A DNA stretch of 35,001 nt, from NCBI GenBank assembly GCA_029210645.1, contig JARGFT010000015.1, forward strand, positions 1-35,001, in the 5' to 3' direction. How positions within the stretch are numbered: the first letter of the stretch is position 1; every line of letters begins with the position of its first letter. Under the pieces are notes generated by a model. That model ran no database searches, was not told the origin of the DNA, and saw only the letters and a program-made list of their open reading frames with translations. Below are positions 1 through 7,519 of this stretch, in pieces. This DNA is from Anaerosomatales bacterium. Its GTDB lineage: Bacteria > Actinomycetota > Coriobacteriia > Anaerosomatales > SLCP01. The position numbers were made by a program, and so were the translations under genes.

Positions 1-684
1 GCCGGACTTGCCGCCGGCCTCGATGGCCATGTTGCAGACGGTCATGCGGTCGTCCATCCCGAGTGATTCGATGGTCGGGCCGGTGAACTCCATCGCCTGG
101 TAGAGCGCGCCGTCCACGCCGATGAGCCCGATGATGTGCAAGATGAGGTCCTTGCCGGAGACCCACGGGCCGAACTCGCCTTCCACCACGAACTTGATCG
201 AGGCCGGTACCTTGAACCATGCCTCGCCGGTGGCCATGCCTGCGGCGGCGTCGGTGCTGCCCACGCCGGTCGCGAAGGCGCCGAGTGCGCCGTATGTGCA
301 GGTGTGGGAGTCGGCGCCGATGATGGCGTCGCCCGGTCCCACCACACCCTGCTCGGGCAGGAGCGCGTGCTCCACACCCATGCAGCCGATCTCGTAGTAG
401 TGCGTGATGTGCTGCTCGCGGACGAAGTCGCGCATCACCTTGGCCTGCTCGGCAGACTTGATGTCCTTGTTGGGCGTGTAGTGGTCGGGAACGAGCACCA
501 CCTTCGCCGGGTCCCAGACGCGCTCGACGCCGGTGCGCCGGAACTCGCGGATGGCGATAGGCGCCGTCACGTCGTTTGCGAGCACGATGTCCAGGGAACA
601 GTTGATGAGCTGCCCGGGCTCGACCTCAGACAGGCCGGCGTGGGCGGCGAGGATCTTCTCGGTGATCGTCATGGGGCGGGGCAT
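1..684 (-). CDS. leuC: 3-isopropylmalate dehydratase large subunit (LeuC), N-terminal part, runs off the window
   Basis: This is the first 228 codons of a LeuC/HacA-family dehydratase, which isomerises 2- to 3-isopropylmalate in leucine synthesis with an iron-sulfur cluster. I read the minus strand by hand: the protein begins [17 protein letters not shown] and includes [34 protein letters not shown] and [15 protein letters not shown] at the cut edge. The DSHTC cysteine is the first expected cluster ligand; the later two cysteines lie outside the window. AAGGAG lies about 8 nt before the ATG at 684, and TAGAAT (724-729) is a possible -10. The [11 protein letters not shown] segment is typical of true LeuC, unlike the paralogue at 19039-20307. 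leuA lies on the same strand upstream, separated by a toxin-antitoxin pair. leuD is expected to the left, outside the window. Confidence 0.93.
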   Translation of the reverse strand, partial: MPRPMTITEKILAAHAGLSEVEPGQLINCSLDIVLANDVTAPIAIREFRRTGVERVWDPAKVVLVPDHYTPNKDIKSAEQAKVMRDFVREQHITHYYEIGCMGVEHALLPEQGVVGPGDAIIGADSHTCTYGALGAFATGVGSTDAAAGMATGEAWFKVPASIKFVVEGEFGPWVSGKDLILHIIGLIGVDGALYQAMEFTGPTIESLGMDDRMTVCNMAIEAGGKSG

Positions 685-794
685 GCGGTGACTCCTTCTC
701 GGGCGGTGAATCTCGGTCTGTGCATTCTACGCGAATTGCACCGCCACGGCGATGGACGCAGCAGTCCTACCTGAGGTCATCCGACTTCGACATC

Positions 795-822
795 TTGCAT
801 TTTTCTGTCTTTCCGTTACAAT
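795..822 (+). promoter_or_regulatory. Promoter of the CopG-PIN toxin-antitoxin operon
   Basis: TTGCAT (795-800) and TACAAT (817-822) are separated by 16 bp and resemble sigma-70 -35 and -10 boxes in an AT-richer patch. The expected start of transcription, about 7 nt after the -10, falls on or next to the ATG at 829. No Shine-Dalgarno sequence is visible, so the mRNA is probably leaderless. Confidence 0.55.
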
Positions 823-828
823 GTACTC

Positions 829-1059
829 ATGGCGAAGAAGAAGACAACGGTCTACCTGGACGACGATGTGCTGCGGGGCACCCGCATCATGGCTGCCCGC
901 ACAGGCAAGAAGGACTACGAGGTCGTGGAGGAAGCTCTGCGCGCCTACCTCGGCATGGACGTGCTCGAGCGGGCGTGGGCGAACGCCGACCTCACTGAGG
1001 ACGACGCACTTCGCCTTGCCGTTGATGAGGTGCACCGCTTCCGCTCGGGCCGGGCGTGA
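829..1059 (+). CDS. Ribbon-helix-helix (CopG-like) antitoxin
   Basis: A 76-residue protein beginning MAKKKTTVYLDDDVLRGTRI. The TTVYLDDDV strand followed by two helices is the ribbon-helix-helix DNA-binding pattern of CopG/MetJ-like antitoxins (about residues 5-45). The acidic C-terminal tail (ERAWANADLTEDDALRLAV) is where such antitoxins usually bind and inhibit their toxin. The stop codon overlaps the GTG start of the PIN gene in GTGA, so the two are translationally coupled. It probably represses its own promoter at 795-822. The pair lies opposite in direction to the flanking leuA and leuC genes. The family assignment is firm; the partner is inferred from the overlap. Confidence 0.85.
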   Translation: MAKKKTTVYLDDDVLRGTRIMAARTGKKDYEVVEEALRAYLGMDVLERAWANADLTEDDALRLAVDEVHRFRSGRA

Positions 1060-1475
1060 TTCGTGCCGTCCTCGACACCAATGTGTACGTTGCCGCTTTG
1101 CTGTCGCGCGACGGGGCTCCGGCGCGCATCATGCGCGCACTCTCCGACGGTGTGTTCGATGCCGTCGTGTGTCCGAGCCTCATGAGCGAGCTTGAGGGGG
1201 TACTCGCGCGACCCAAGCTGGCGAAACGGGTTTCGAGCTCCGACGCGCGTTCCTACCTCAAGTGGATCGAACGGGTGGCCGTTCTTGACGACGACCCGTC
1301 AGACACTCCGGCTGTCTCGCCCGACCCCGGCGATGACTTCATCCTTGCACTCGCGCGGGAAACCGGCGCACAGGTGATCGTGTCGGGCGACCATCACCTG
1401 CTAGGCTTGTCGCACGCAGAGATGCGAGTGCTCTCGCCCGCTATCTTCGCTACGCTCCTCGAATCACTCGCCTGA
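1056..1475 (+). CDS. PIN-domain toxin (putative VapC-like ribonuclease, COG1569 type)
   Basis: A 139-residue PIN-domain protein starting at the GTG inside the antitoxin stop codon. It reads MIRAVLDTNVYVAALLSRDG at the N terminus, giving the first catalytic aspartate in LDTN (about residue 7). A glutamate in MSELEGVLARP (about residue 47) and aspartates in SPDPGDDFILALA (about 108-112) supply the remaining metal-binding acidic residues, and VIVSGDHHLL follows. PIN toxins cleave RNA with Mg2+. No frameshift or missing acidic residue is seen, so it looks intact. With the upstream CopG-like gene it forms a type II toxin-antitoxin operon. Its RNA target cannot be told from sequence. Confidence 0.87.
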   Translation: MIRAVLDTNVYVAALLSRDGAPARIMRALSDGVFDAVVCPSLMSELEGVLARPKLAKRVSSSDARSYLKWIERVAVLDDDPSDTPAVSPDPGDDFILALARETGAQVIVSGDHHLLGLSHAEMRVLSPAIFATLLESLA

Positions 1476-1524
1476 CTGCGGCACCGGTTGCGCTCTGTCT
1501 CGACCGGGGACTCTCCTTCTTCCC

Positions 1525-1572
1525 GCAGCCTCGAGTTAGTGAGAACGATCGTTCTCACTAACTCGAGGCTGC
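1525..1572. repeat. 36-bp palindrome family, copy 1 (perfect 48-bp palindrome)
   Basis: A perfect palindrome with 24-base arms and no spacer, centred between 1548 and 1549 on CGATCG. The part shared with the other two copies is 1531-1566: TCGAGTTA, a core of GAACGATCGTTC, and TAACTCGA. It lies between the convergent PIN toxin and leuA genes, 37 bp past the leuA stop codon. A CTTCTTCCC segment on the left and an AACCCC segment on the right also recur around copy 3. It can form a strong hairpin on either strand, but no T-run follows it. Confidence 0.85.
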
Positions 1573-1608
1573 CGCAAACCCCTCCGGCCCTGGGCAGCAC
1601 GGACGCCG

Positions 1609-3186
1609 CTACACCTCGTCGCCCACGCTCGGCCGCTCGGCCACGAGCAGGCGGTTGAGCGCGTTGACGTAGGCGCGCGCACTCGCGGTGATGATGTCGG
1701 AGTGCGCACCGCGGCCGGTGAACACCCGCCCGTCGCCGCTGCGCACGCGGATCGTCACCTCGCCGAGCGCGTCGATGCCGCGCGTCACGCTCTGAACGCT
1801 GAACTCGATGAGGTCGTTCTCCACCTCGATCATGCGGTTGATGGCGCGGTAGACGGCGTCCACCGGACCCGTGCCGTGGCTCGAGTCGATGAGGTGCTCG
1901 TCGGTCGCGACCTCCACGAGCTCGACGGTCGCGGTGGGGATACCCGGATCGCCGCACATCACGTGAAGCGTCTGCAGGTGGTAGACCTCGCCCACTGAGG
2001 TGCGCTCGGACTCGGAGACGAGCGTCTCGAGGTCCTCGTCGTAGACCTCCTTCTTCTTGTCGGCCAGCTCGAGGAACTCGGCGTAGACGCGCTCGAACTC
2101 CTCCTCGGCAAGCTCGTAGCCGAGCTGGTCGAGGCGATGGCGCAGCGCGGCGCGACCGGAGCGCGCGGTGAGCACGATGGCGCTGCCGCCCACGCCCACG
2201 TCGGCCGGGTCGATGATCTCGTAGGTGGAGCGCTCCTTGAGCACGCCGTCCTGGTGGATGCCGCTGGAGTGCGCGAACGCGTTCGCGCCCACGATCGACT
2301 TGTTGGGTTGCACGAGGATGCCGGTGATGTTGCTCACCAGCCGCGAGGCGCGGGTGATCTCGCGCGTGTTGATGGTGGTGTCCGCGCCGAAGTACTCGCG
2401 GCGCGAGCGCAGCGCCATCACCACCTCTTCCATGGCGGTATTGCCCGCACGCTCGCCGATGCCGTTGATAGTGCACTCGACCTGCCGCGCGCCGGCCTTC
2501 ACGCCGGCAAGCGCGTTGGCGGTGGCCATGCCCAGATCGTTGTGACAGTGCACCGAGATGGTGACGTCCTCGATGCCCCTGACGTGCTCGAACAGCCCGC
2601 CGATGAGCGCGCCGAACTCCTCGGGATACGTGTAACCGGTGGTGTCCGGGATGTTAACGACGGTGGCACCGGCACCGATGGCGGCCTCGATCATGCGGTA
2701 GAGGAACGCCGGCACGGCCCGACCGGCGTCCTCGGCGTAGAACTCGACGTCACCGACGAACGCGCGCGCGAGCTTCACCGCCGCCACGGCCCGCTCGATC
2801 GCGGTCTCCTCGGTGATGCGCAGCTTGTCGCGCAGGTGCGACTCGGACACGCCGATGCCGGTGTGGATGCGGGGACGGGCGGCGGTTGTGAGCGCGTCGG
2901 CGGCGACCTCGATGTCCTTGGGGACCGCACGAGACAGGCCGCAGACGATAGCTGCGTCGCCGACCTCGGCTCCGATGCGGCGTACCGACTCGAAGTCACC
3001 GGGGCTCGATATCGGGAAGCCGGCCTCGATGACGTCCACTCCCAGGCGCACGAGTTGTCGGGCGATCTCGAGCTTCTCTTCGGTGTTCATGGATGCGCCA
3101 GGCGACTGCTCGCCGTCGCGCAGGGTGGTGTCGAAGATGTGTACCTTGTCGAAGATGGCGCTGGTGGGGTTCTCGGAAGCGTTCAC
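1609..3186 (-). CDS. leuA: 2-isopropylmalate synthase
   Basis: LeuA condenses acetyl-CoA with 2-oxoisovalerate in the first committed step of leucine synthesis. The 525-residue protein has the HMGL-like TIM barrel from about residue 14 to 290, with [12 protein letters not shown] (19-30), the metal-binding HCHND (213-217) and NGIGERAGN (241-249). A linker and a C-terminal LeuA regulatory domain (from about 370 onward, containing [18 protein letters not shown]) follow; this domain normally binds leucine for feedback inhibition. Length fits bacterial LeuA rather than the longer Mycobacterium-type enzyme. The start is GTG at 3186, preceded by AAGGAG at about 8 nt. A citramalate or homocitrate synthase is less likely from the motifs but cannot be excluded. 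Confidence 0.93.
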   Translation of the reverse strand: MNASENPTSAIFDKVHIFDTTLRDGEQSPGASMNTEEKLEIARQLVRLGVDVIEAGFPISSPGDFESVRRIGAEVGDAAIVCGLSRAVPKDIEVAADALTTAARPRIHTGIGVSESHLRDKLRITEETAIERAVAAVKLARAFVGDVEFYAEDAGRAVPAFLYRMIEAAIGAGATVVNIPDTTGYTYPEEFGALIGGLFEHVRGIEDVTISVHCHNDLGMATANALAGVKAGARQVECTINGIGERAGNTAMEEVVMALRSRREYFGADTTINTREITRASRLVSNITGILVQPNKSIVGANAFAHSSGIHQDGVLKERSTYEIIDPADVGVGGSAIVLTARSGRAALRHRLDQLGYELAEEEFERVYAEFLELADKKKEVYDEDLETLVSESERTSVGEVYHLQTLHVMCGDPGIPTATVELVEVATDEHLIDSSHGTGPVDAVYRAINRMIEVENDLIEFSVQSVTRGIDALGEVTIRVRSGDGRVFTGRGAHSDIITASARAYVNALNRLLVAERPSVGDEV

Positions 3187-3246
3187 GGGACACTCTCCTT
3201 GCTCGGGCGGGCGGGGTGCGGCGAGGCCGGCGGGTTGCGCCCGGGA

Positions 3247-3321
3247 TCAGGCGGCAGCCGGCTGCCTAAGTCGCCCGAGGGCGCCGAGAGCGAGGGTCCG
3301 GGTGTGAGCGCGCGTGTTCAT
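3247..3321 (-). CDS. Possible leucine-rich leader peptide upstream of leuA
   Basis: A 24-codon frame, MNTRAHTRTLALGALGRLRQ followed by PAAA, lies 60 bp before leuA. TATACT (3328-3333) sits 6 nt before its ATG, so a leaderless transcript would start at this ATG. Four leucine codons (three CTC, one CTT) fall within nine residues. The 14-bp perfect palindrome GGCAGCCGGCTGCC (3253-3266) overlaps the end of the frame. Leader-peptide attenuation of leuA is known in Actinobacteria, but here the leucines are not consecutive and there is no T-run. The frame and -10 are seen; the attenuator role is inferred. Confidence 0.35.
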   Translation of the reverse strand: MNTRAHTRTLALGALGRLRQPAAA

Positions 3322-3362
3322 GCGGGAAGTATAGCGCAGGACGAGGGCGCGAGGCGCGGGGG

Positions 3363-3590
3363 TCACTCCTCGCGTGCGGTCATCGCGTGACCGACGTACG
3401 GGACGACGACCTCGAGGTCGCTCGTGGGAATCTCGAAGAGCCCGACGGTGAAACCGTCTGCGTCGATGAACTCGACGGTGCACTCGCGTGTTCGCACAGC
3501 GACAACTGCACCCCGGGCACCTTCTACGAGTCCCGAAGGCTGATCCGTCGTCACTTCGACCACATCGAGTTCACGGGGCGTCGTGGTCAT
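3363..3590 (-). CDS. DUF4926 domain protein
   Basis: A 75-residue small beta-rich protein starting MTTTPRELDVVEVTTDQPSG. The pattern ELDVVEV...GLVEGARGAVVAV...VEFIDADGFTVGLFEIP matches DUF4926, short proteins of unknown function with an SH3-barrel look. The ATG at 3590 is chosen because AAGAAGGTG precedes it by a few bases; an upstream ATG at 3635 lies inside the DUF6883 gene. It starts 13 bp after that gene ends, so the two form one operon. I recall the two families being found side by side elsewhere, which suggests a partnership, perhaps of toxin-antitoxin type. That role is an inference. Confidence 0.72.
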   Translation of the reverse strand: MTTTPRELDVVEVTTDQPSGLVEGARGAVVAVRTRECTVEFIDADGFTVGLFEIPTSDLEVVVPYVGHAMTAREE

Positions 3591-3603
3591 GTCTTCACCT
3601 TCT

Positions 3604-3933
3604 TCAGATAGCATGACACCAGCCGGGGGGACCATACGAGACCTGTAGGTCCCAAGCGGTGATGAGGCGCAGTCGGCTCAGCCGCCCTTGCACGATCCAC
3701 TCTACCACCCAGCGCTCGATTCCATCTTGGTCATCACCCACCCGGACGGCCTGGTTCGCGGAGATGCCGATCTCGATCAGGTGCCGCAGTTTTGGTGTGT
3801 CCTCGAGCCCGATTCCGAGAGCCGAGCGGAACATGCGCGCCTTGTGGCGCCCGGTCTCATGCATGGGATCCAGGCAATACCGGAGCTTCTCCTCCGGAAT
3901 GATGGCGTGTTCGTGTCCGGGCAACCGCTTCAT
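3604..3933 (-). CDS. DUF6883 domain protein
   Basis: A 109-residue protein beginning MKRLPGHEHAIIPEEKLRYC. The features EKLRYCLDPMHETGRHKARMFRSALGI (about residues 15-41), then a basic and hydrophobic C-terminal half ending VQGRLSRLRLITAWDLQVSY, match DUF6883, a small domain of unknown activity sometimes found near toxins. The frame stays open upstream to 4122, but that stretch runs into the palindromic repeat at 4033-4212 and gives only Pro/Thr/Ser/Arg-rich residues. The ATG at 3933 is therefore chosen, although its ribosome binding site is weak. DUF4926 follows 13 bp downstream. Confidence 0.68.
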   Translation of the reverse strand: MKRLPGHEHAIIPEEKLRYCLDPMHETGRHKARMFRSALGIGLEDTPKLRHLIEIGISANQAVRVGDDQDGIERWVVEWIVQGRLSRLRLITAWDLQVSYGPPGWCHAI

Positions 3934-4032
3934 GCGCTGCAGGGTGACACGGCACACGAAACGGTATCTGACCGCAGTCTTGCCACGCGGAACTGCGCCG
4001 CCGGTGCAGCCCATGAGTGCACGCGCACGGTA

Positions 4033-4212
4033 GGGGTTCCGAGAACCGCCTCCCAATGGGGTCGCGGGTGGGGTCGCGGGTGGCCTCGCGGGCGACCCGG
4101 GCGGGGTCACGGGTGGGGTCACGTGATGTCACCGGTGGGGTCACGCGGGTCACCGGCGACCTCGCGGGCGATGTCACCGGTGACCCCACGAAACGAGCGT
4201 TCTCAGACCCCC
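4033..4212. repeat. Large palindromic repeat element, copy 1 (180 bp)
   Basis: An imperfect 180-bp palindrome with arms of 90 bp aligning without gaps around TCACGTGA (4119-4126, centre 4122.5). By hand count about 60% of arm positions match. The ends are an inverted pair: GGGGTTCCGAGAAC (4033-4046) and GTTCTCAGACCCCC (4199-4212). The interior is a run of 12-bp units such as GGGGTCGCGGGT, with TCACCGGTGA dyads in the right arm. Two further copies lie at 17587-17771 and 29728-29916. It occupies most of the gap upstream of the DUF6883 gene. No transposase is present. Confidence 0.82.
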
Positions 4213-4265
4213 ACCCCGCCGCAGCGCATGCCGGCCACGTGTCGCGTCAAACGCTGGGATGCCCG

Positions 4266-4424
4266 CCTACGACTCAACAACCTCTCGAGGCGTCGCAGCA
4301 CGGCCTCTGTGTCCGCCGCAGGCAGCCCGCCCGCCAGCTCTGCGTTGCGCGAGCGCCAGTCGAGGCTCTTCGCCTGATCGGAAAGGACGACCCCCGAGAC
4401 AGGAGCGGTGTCGATTACCCTTAC
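4266..4424 (-). pseudogene. mazF/pemK-type toxin remnant (C-terminal fragment)
   Basis: The minus strand encodes VRVIDTAPVSGVVLSDQAKS followed by LDWRSRNAELAGGLPAADTE and AVLRRLERLLSRR. The block VVLSDQAKSLDWRSRNAELAG, then a helix ending in RRLERLL, closely matches the C-terminal part of MazF/PemK mRNA interferases, where the usual form is VV..DQVRSLDW.AR.AE. The N-terminal half, with the catalytic core, is missing: upstream of about 4424 the sequence passes directly into the regulatory region of the ATPase gene. No start codon with a ribosome binding site fits. It is read as a decayed toxin gene next to the repeat and the ATPase. Confidence 0.62.
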
Positions 4425-4432
4425 GTTACGTA

Positions 4433-4484
4433 TATGTGCCTTTGTGCACATAGTTGGTACGAATAATGTGCTAGCATGCACATA
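4433..4484 (+). promoter_or_regulatory. Twin dyad operator upstream of the ATPase gene
   Basis: Two matching inverted repeats: TATGTGC-N6-GCACATA (4433-4452) and ATGTGC-N6-GCACAT (4466-4483). Their centres are 32 bp apart, close to three helical turns, which suits cooperative binding of a dimeric repressor. The stretch is AT-rich compared with its surroundings and lies 24-75 bp before the ATG at 4508. AAGGAG (4495-4500) is the ribosome binding site. I could not pick a convincing -35/-10 pair. Confidence 0.6.
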
Positions 4485-4507
4485 ATCCTATTTTAAGGAG
4501 TCACCTC

Positions 4508-5830
4508 ATGGAGCGATTCCTCGTCGAGCGCCTTCTCGCATGGAAGGCAGCATCTCGCCGCAAGCCGCTGATTCTGGACGGGCAACGTCAGGTCGGCAAG
4601 ACATGGCTCCTCAACCACCTGGGTCACAAGCACTACGACAAGGTGGCCTACTTCAACCTCGAGGAGGACCCCGCCCTCAGCGGAATCTTCGAGTCCACGA
4701 AGAACACGGACCGCATACTCCAGCACCTTTCGATTGTCGGAGGCGTGCCGATCAGGCCGGGTTCCACTCTGCTCATCCTCGATGAGATTCAGGAGAGCAA
4801 CGCCGCACTGAACTCGCTCAAGTACTTCGCTGAGAACGCGCCCGAGTATCACATCGCATGCGCGGGTTCGCACCTTGGGATCGCCCTTTCGAGCCCGAGT
4901 TCATTTCCGGTGGGCAAGGTTGACTACCTGACACTTCATCCGATGACGTTCTCAGAGTTCCTCGTCGCAGGCGGCGATGAGGAACTCGGCACGTACCTTG
5001 GGGGTCGCGTCGATTTCGAGCCGATACCGGAAGCGATCAGTCAGGCCCTGACCGAGAAACTCGCCAGGTACCTCGTGGTCGGAGGTATGCCGGAGGCCGT
5101 TCACGTGTGGGTTACCGAACGGGACATGGGTGCGGTCATGGAGGTCCAGCAAGGTATCCTCAACGGCTACCAACTGGACTTCTCCAAGCACGCGCCCGCA
5201 GAAGACATCGCACGGATCGGACAGGTGTGGAACTCACTTCCCGCCCAGCTCTCCCGCGAGAACAAGAAGTTCCTCTACCGGCTCGCGCGGGAGGGCGCTC
5301 GTGCGCGCCAGTACGAAGATGCGCTCAACTGGCTCGTCGCCACCGGAATCGTCACGAGAGTCGTTCACTGTCCGACGCCGAGACTGCCGCTATCAGCGTA
5401 CGACGATGACAGAGCCTTCAAGCTGTACTCTGCAGACACCGGCCTGCTCGCTCGCCAGGCCCGCCTGGACCCCTCGACACTGTCCGACCCGCTCGCCCCG
5501 TTCACCGAGTTCAAGGGCGCCCTTACCGAGAACTACGTGTTGCAGTCACTTGTGGCCCACCTCGACGTTCCTCCGCGCTACTGGACCTCCGAGGGAACAG
5601 CCGAGGTCGAATTCCTGATCCAGCACGGCAACGACGTGCACCCCGTCGAGGTCAAGTCCGGACGCAGCGTCAAGGCGAAGAGTCTCAGCGTGTTCCGGAA
5701 GGAGTACCAGCCCAGACTCGCCGTTCGCCTTTCGCTCCGCAACCTACATCTCAGGGACGGCTTGCTCAACGTACCACTCTTCATGGCCGATCAGCTCGGA
5801 CGGCTCCTCTCGCTCGCCCGCAACATGTAG
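4508..5830 (+). CDS. AAA-family ATPase with C-terminal DUF4143 domain
   Basis: A 440-residue ATPase of the AAA_14/DUF4143 group, large widespread proteins of uncertain role often found in accessory DNA. The Walker A motif is GQRQVGKT (about residues 25-32) and Walker B is LLILDEIQ (about 87-94). IACAGSHLG (about 117-125) corresponds to the sensor region. The DUF4143 part follows, ending in EVEFLIQ...VHPVEVKSG (about 370-390), which resembles a PD-(D/E)XK nuclease core. The ATG is supported by AAGGAG 7 nt upstream. It is a single-gene unit facing the opposite way to serA and leuA, with its own AT-rich promoter region bearing two dyads. Horizontal acquisition is likely but not proven. Confidence 0.88.
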   Translation: MERFLVERLLAWKAASRRKPLILDGQRQVGKTWLLNHLGHKHYDKVAYFNLEEDPALSGIFESTKNTDRILQHLSIVGGVPIRPGSTLLILDEIQESNAALNSLKYFAENAPEYHIACAGSHLGIALSSPSSFPVGKVDYLTLHPMTFSEFLVAGGDEELGTYLGGRVDFEPIPEAISQALTEKLARYLVVGGMPEAVHVWVTERDMGAVMEVQQGILNGYQLDFSKHAPAEDIARIGQVWNSLPAQLSRENKKFLYRLAREGARARQYEDALNWLVATGIVTRVVHCPTPRLPLSAYDDDRAFKLYSADTGLLARQARLDPSTLSDPLAPFTEFKGALTENYVLQSLVAHLDVPPRYWTSEGTAEVEFLIQHGNDVHPVEVKSGRSVKAKSLSVFRKEYQPRLAVRLSLRNLHLRDGLLNVPLFMADQLGRLLSLARNM

Positions 5831-5860
5831 GCGACCCCCGTTTCCGGGGGCCGCCTACAT
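5825..5860. terminator. Hairpin terminator between the ATPase gene and serA
   Basis: A strong hairpin: ATGTAGGCG pairs with CGCCTACAT, then one A.C mismatch, then CCCCCG pairs with CGGGGG around the loop TTTC. The stem includes the ATPase stop codon. It lies between convergent genes and could stop transcription from both sides. No T-run follows on either strand, so it may work with Rho or only protect 3' ends. Confidence 0.6.
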
Positions 5861-5893
5861 CACACTCTGTGGCTGAGCTCGCTGCGCCCTCCC

Positions 5894-7474
5894 CTACAGC
5901 TCCACGCTCCAGGCGGTCTCCATCTCGGCCTCGGCCACGATCTTGTCCAGCAGCTCGCGGCTGAGCGCAGTGTCCACGGTCAGGCACATCAGCGCCTCGC
6001 CGCCTCGCTCCTTGCGGGCCACCTGCATCGAGCCGATGTTGATCCGCTCGCCACCGAGGATCGTTCCCACTTTGCCGATCATGCCGGGGCGGTCGGGGTA
6101 GAGGAAGAACGCCATGTTGCGCGAGGGCTTCAGGTCCACGTCGTAGTCGAGGATCGTCACGAGGCGCGGCTCGTTCTTCTTGCCCACGAGCGCCGCGCCG
6201 ATCTCGACGGGGCCCTCGGTCGTGGCCGCGCGCACCACGATCATCGCGACGTAGTCGTGCGTCTCGGTCCGCTTTGTCTCGGTGACCTGCAGGCCGCGCT
6301 GCTCGGCGTAGTAGTCGGCATTGACGAAGTTCACGCTCTCGGCGCCCACCACGGCAAGCAGGCCCTTGAGCACGGCGGTCCGCAGGATGCGCGTGTCCAC
6401 GTCGGCGAGCGAACCCACGAGCAGGATGTCCAGGGCACTCACCCCACCGCGCGCCATCTGGGCGACCATCTTGCCGAGGTCCTCGGCAGGCTCGATATAG
6501 GGGCCCACCGCGTCGAGCACCTCGGGCGATACCGGCGCGATGTTGACGGCGGTCGGCACCATCTTGCCCAGCAGCCCGGCGGTCACGTACTCGGCGATCT
6601 GCTCGCCGGCGCGGTCCTGCGCCTCGGCGGTCGATGCGCCGAGGTGAGGGGTGAGGATGACGTTCTCGTAGGCGGCAAGCGGCGAATCGGTGCACGGCTC
6701 GACCTCGAACACGTCCACCGCGGCGCTTGCGACCTTGCCGCTCGCAAGGGCCTCTTCGAGCGCGGGGATCTGGTAGATGCCGCCGCGCGCGGTGTTGACG
6801 AGCCGCACGCCGTCCTTCATGAGCGCGAACTGCTCGGGGCCGAACATGCCGATCGTCTCTTTGGTCTTGGGCAGATGCACGGTTATGAAGTCGGCCTGCG
6901 GCAGGATCTCGTTGACGTCGGCCACGAGTTCCACCCCCATCGCCTGTGCGCGCTCGGACGTGGTGTAGGGGTCGTAGCCGATGATGCGCATGCCAAAGCC
7001 GCGCGCCCGCTCGGCCACGAGCGAGCCGATACGGCCCAGGCCGAAGATCGCGAGCGTCTTCTCGTAGAGCTCAGCGCCGGTGAACTTCGAGCGCTCCCAC
7101 TTGCACTCGCGCATCGAGGCCCACGCCTGCGGGATGTTGCGCGCCTGGGCGAGCATGAGCGCCACGGTGTGCTCGGCGGCAGACACGATGTTGCTCGTCG
7201 GCGCGTTGCACACGATGATGCCGCGCTCGGTGGCCGCCTGGACGTCGACGTTGTCTACACCCACACCCGCCCGGCCGATGATCTTGAGGTTGACGCCTGC
7301 CTCGATGACCTCGCGCGTAGCCTTGGTGGCCGAGCGTACGATGAGCCCGTCGTAGGCGGGTATCTCTGCCACCAGCTCGGCGGGCGAGAGCCCCAGCTTG
7401 ACCTCGACGTCGAAGTGCTCCTTGAGCATCTCGATGCCGGAGTCGGCGATCTTCTCGGCTACCAGTACCTTCAT
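5894..7474 (-). CDS. serA: D-3-phosphoglycerate dehydrogenase
   Basis: SerA oxidises 3-phosphoglycerate with NAD+, the first step of serine synthesis. The 526-residue protein is the long form: an N-terminal substrate domain, a Rossmann domain with GLGRIG (145-150), the catalytic arginine in NTARGGIYQ (about 230-238), the glutamate in VFEVEPCTDSP and histidine in TPHLGAST (about 255-285). An intervening domain and a C-terminal ACT domain, with RPGMIGKVGTILGGERINIG near residues 455-475, follow; the ACT domain commonly mediates serine inhibition. It is the last gene of the T-box operon, 45 bp after the aminotransferase. A terminator hairpin lies 34 bp past its stop. Confidence 0.96.
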   Translation of the reverse strand: MKVLVAEKIADSGIEMLKEHFDVEVKLGLSPAELVAEIPAYDGLIVRSATKATREVIEAGVNLKIIGRAGVGVDNVDVQAATERGIIVCNAPTSNIVSAAEHTVALMLAQARNIPQAWASMRECKWERSKFTGAELYEKTLAIFGLGRIGSLVAERARGFGMRIIGYDPYTTSERAQAMGVELVADVNEILPQADFITVHLPKTKETIGMFGPEQFALMKDGVRLVNTARGGIYQIPALEEALASGKVASAAVDVFEVEPCTDSPLAAYENVILTPHLGASTAEAQDRAGEQIAEYVTAGLLGKMVPTAVNIAPVSPEVLDAVGPYIEPAEDLGKMVAQMARGGVSALDILLVGSLADVDTRILRTAVLKGLLAVVGAESVNFVNADYYAEQRGLQVTETKRTETHDYVAMIVVRAATTEGPVEIGAALVGKKNEPRLVTILDYDVDLKPSRNMAFFLYPDRPGMIGKVGTILGGERINIGSMQVARKERGGEALMCLTVDTALSRELLDKIVAEAEMETAWSVEL

Positions 7475-7519
7475 CAGTCGGTCCCCCTGTTGTCTTCCCG
7501 GCGCGCGGTCCGCGCCACC

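Noticed and set aside
1525-1572. Classical Rho-independent terminator
   Set aside because: The stem is strong but has no loop bases and no T-run on either side; recorded as a repeat element instead.
3934-4189. Pro/Thr/Arg/Asp repeat peptides (TRDPTRDPI type) read from the large palindromes
   Set aside because: Similar peptides arise on both strands because the 12-bp unit is a multiple of three; no shared start site or conserved frame context supports coding.
4033-4212. CRISPR array
   Set aside because: The 12-bp units are adjacent without unique spacers, are arranged as a palindrome, and no cas gene is present.
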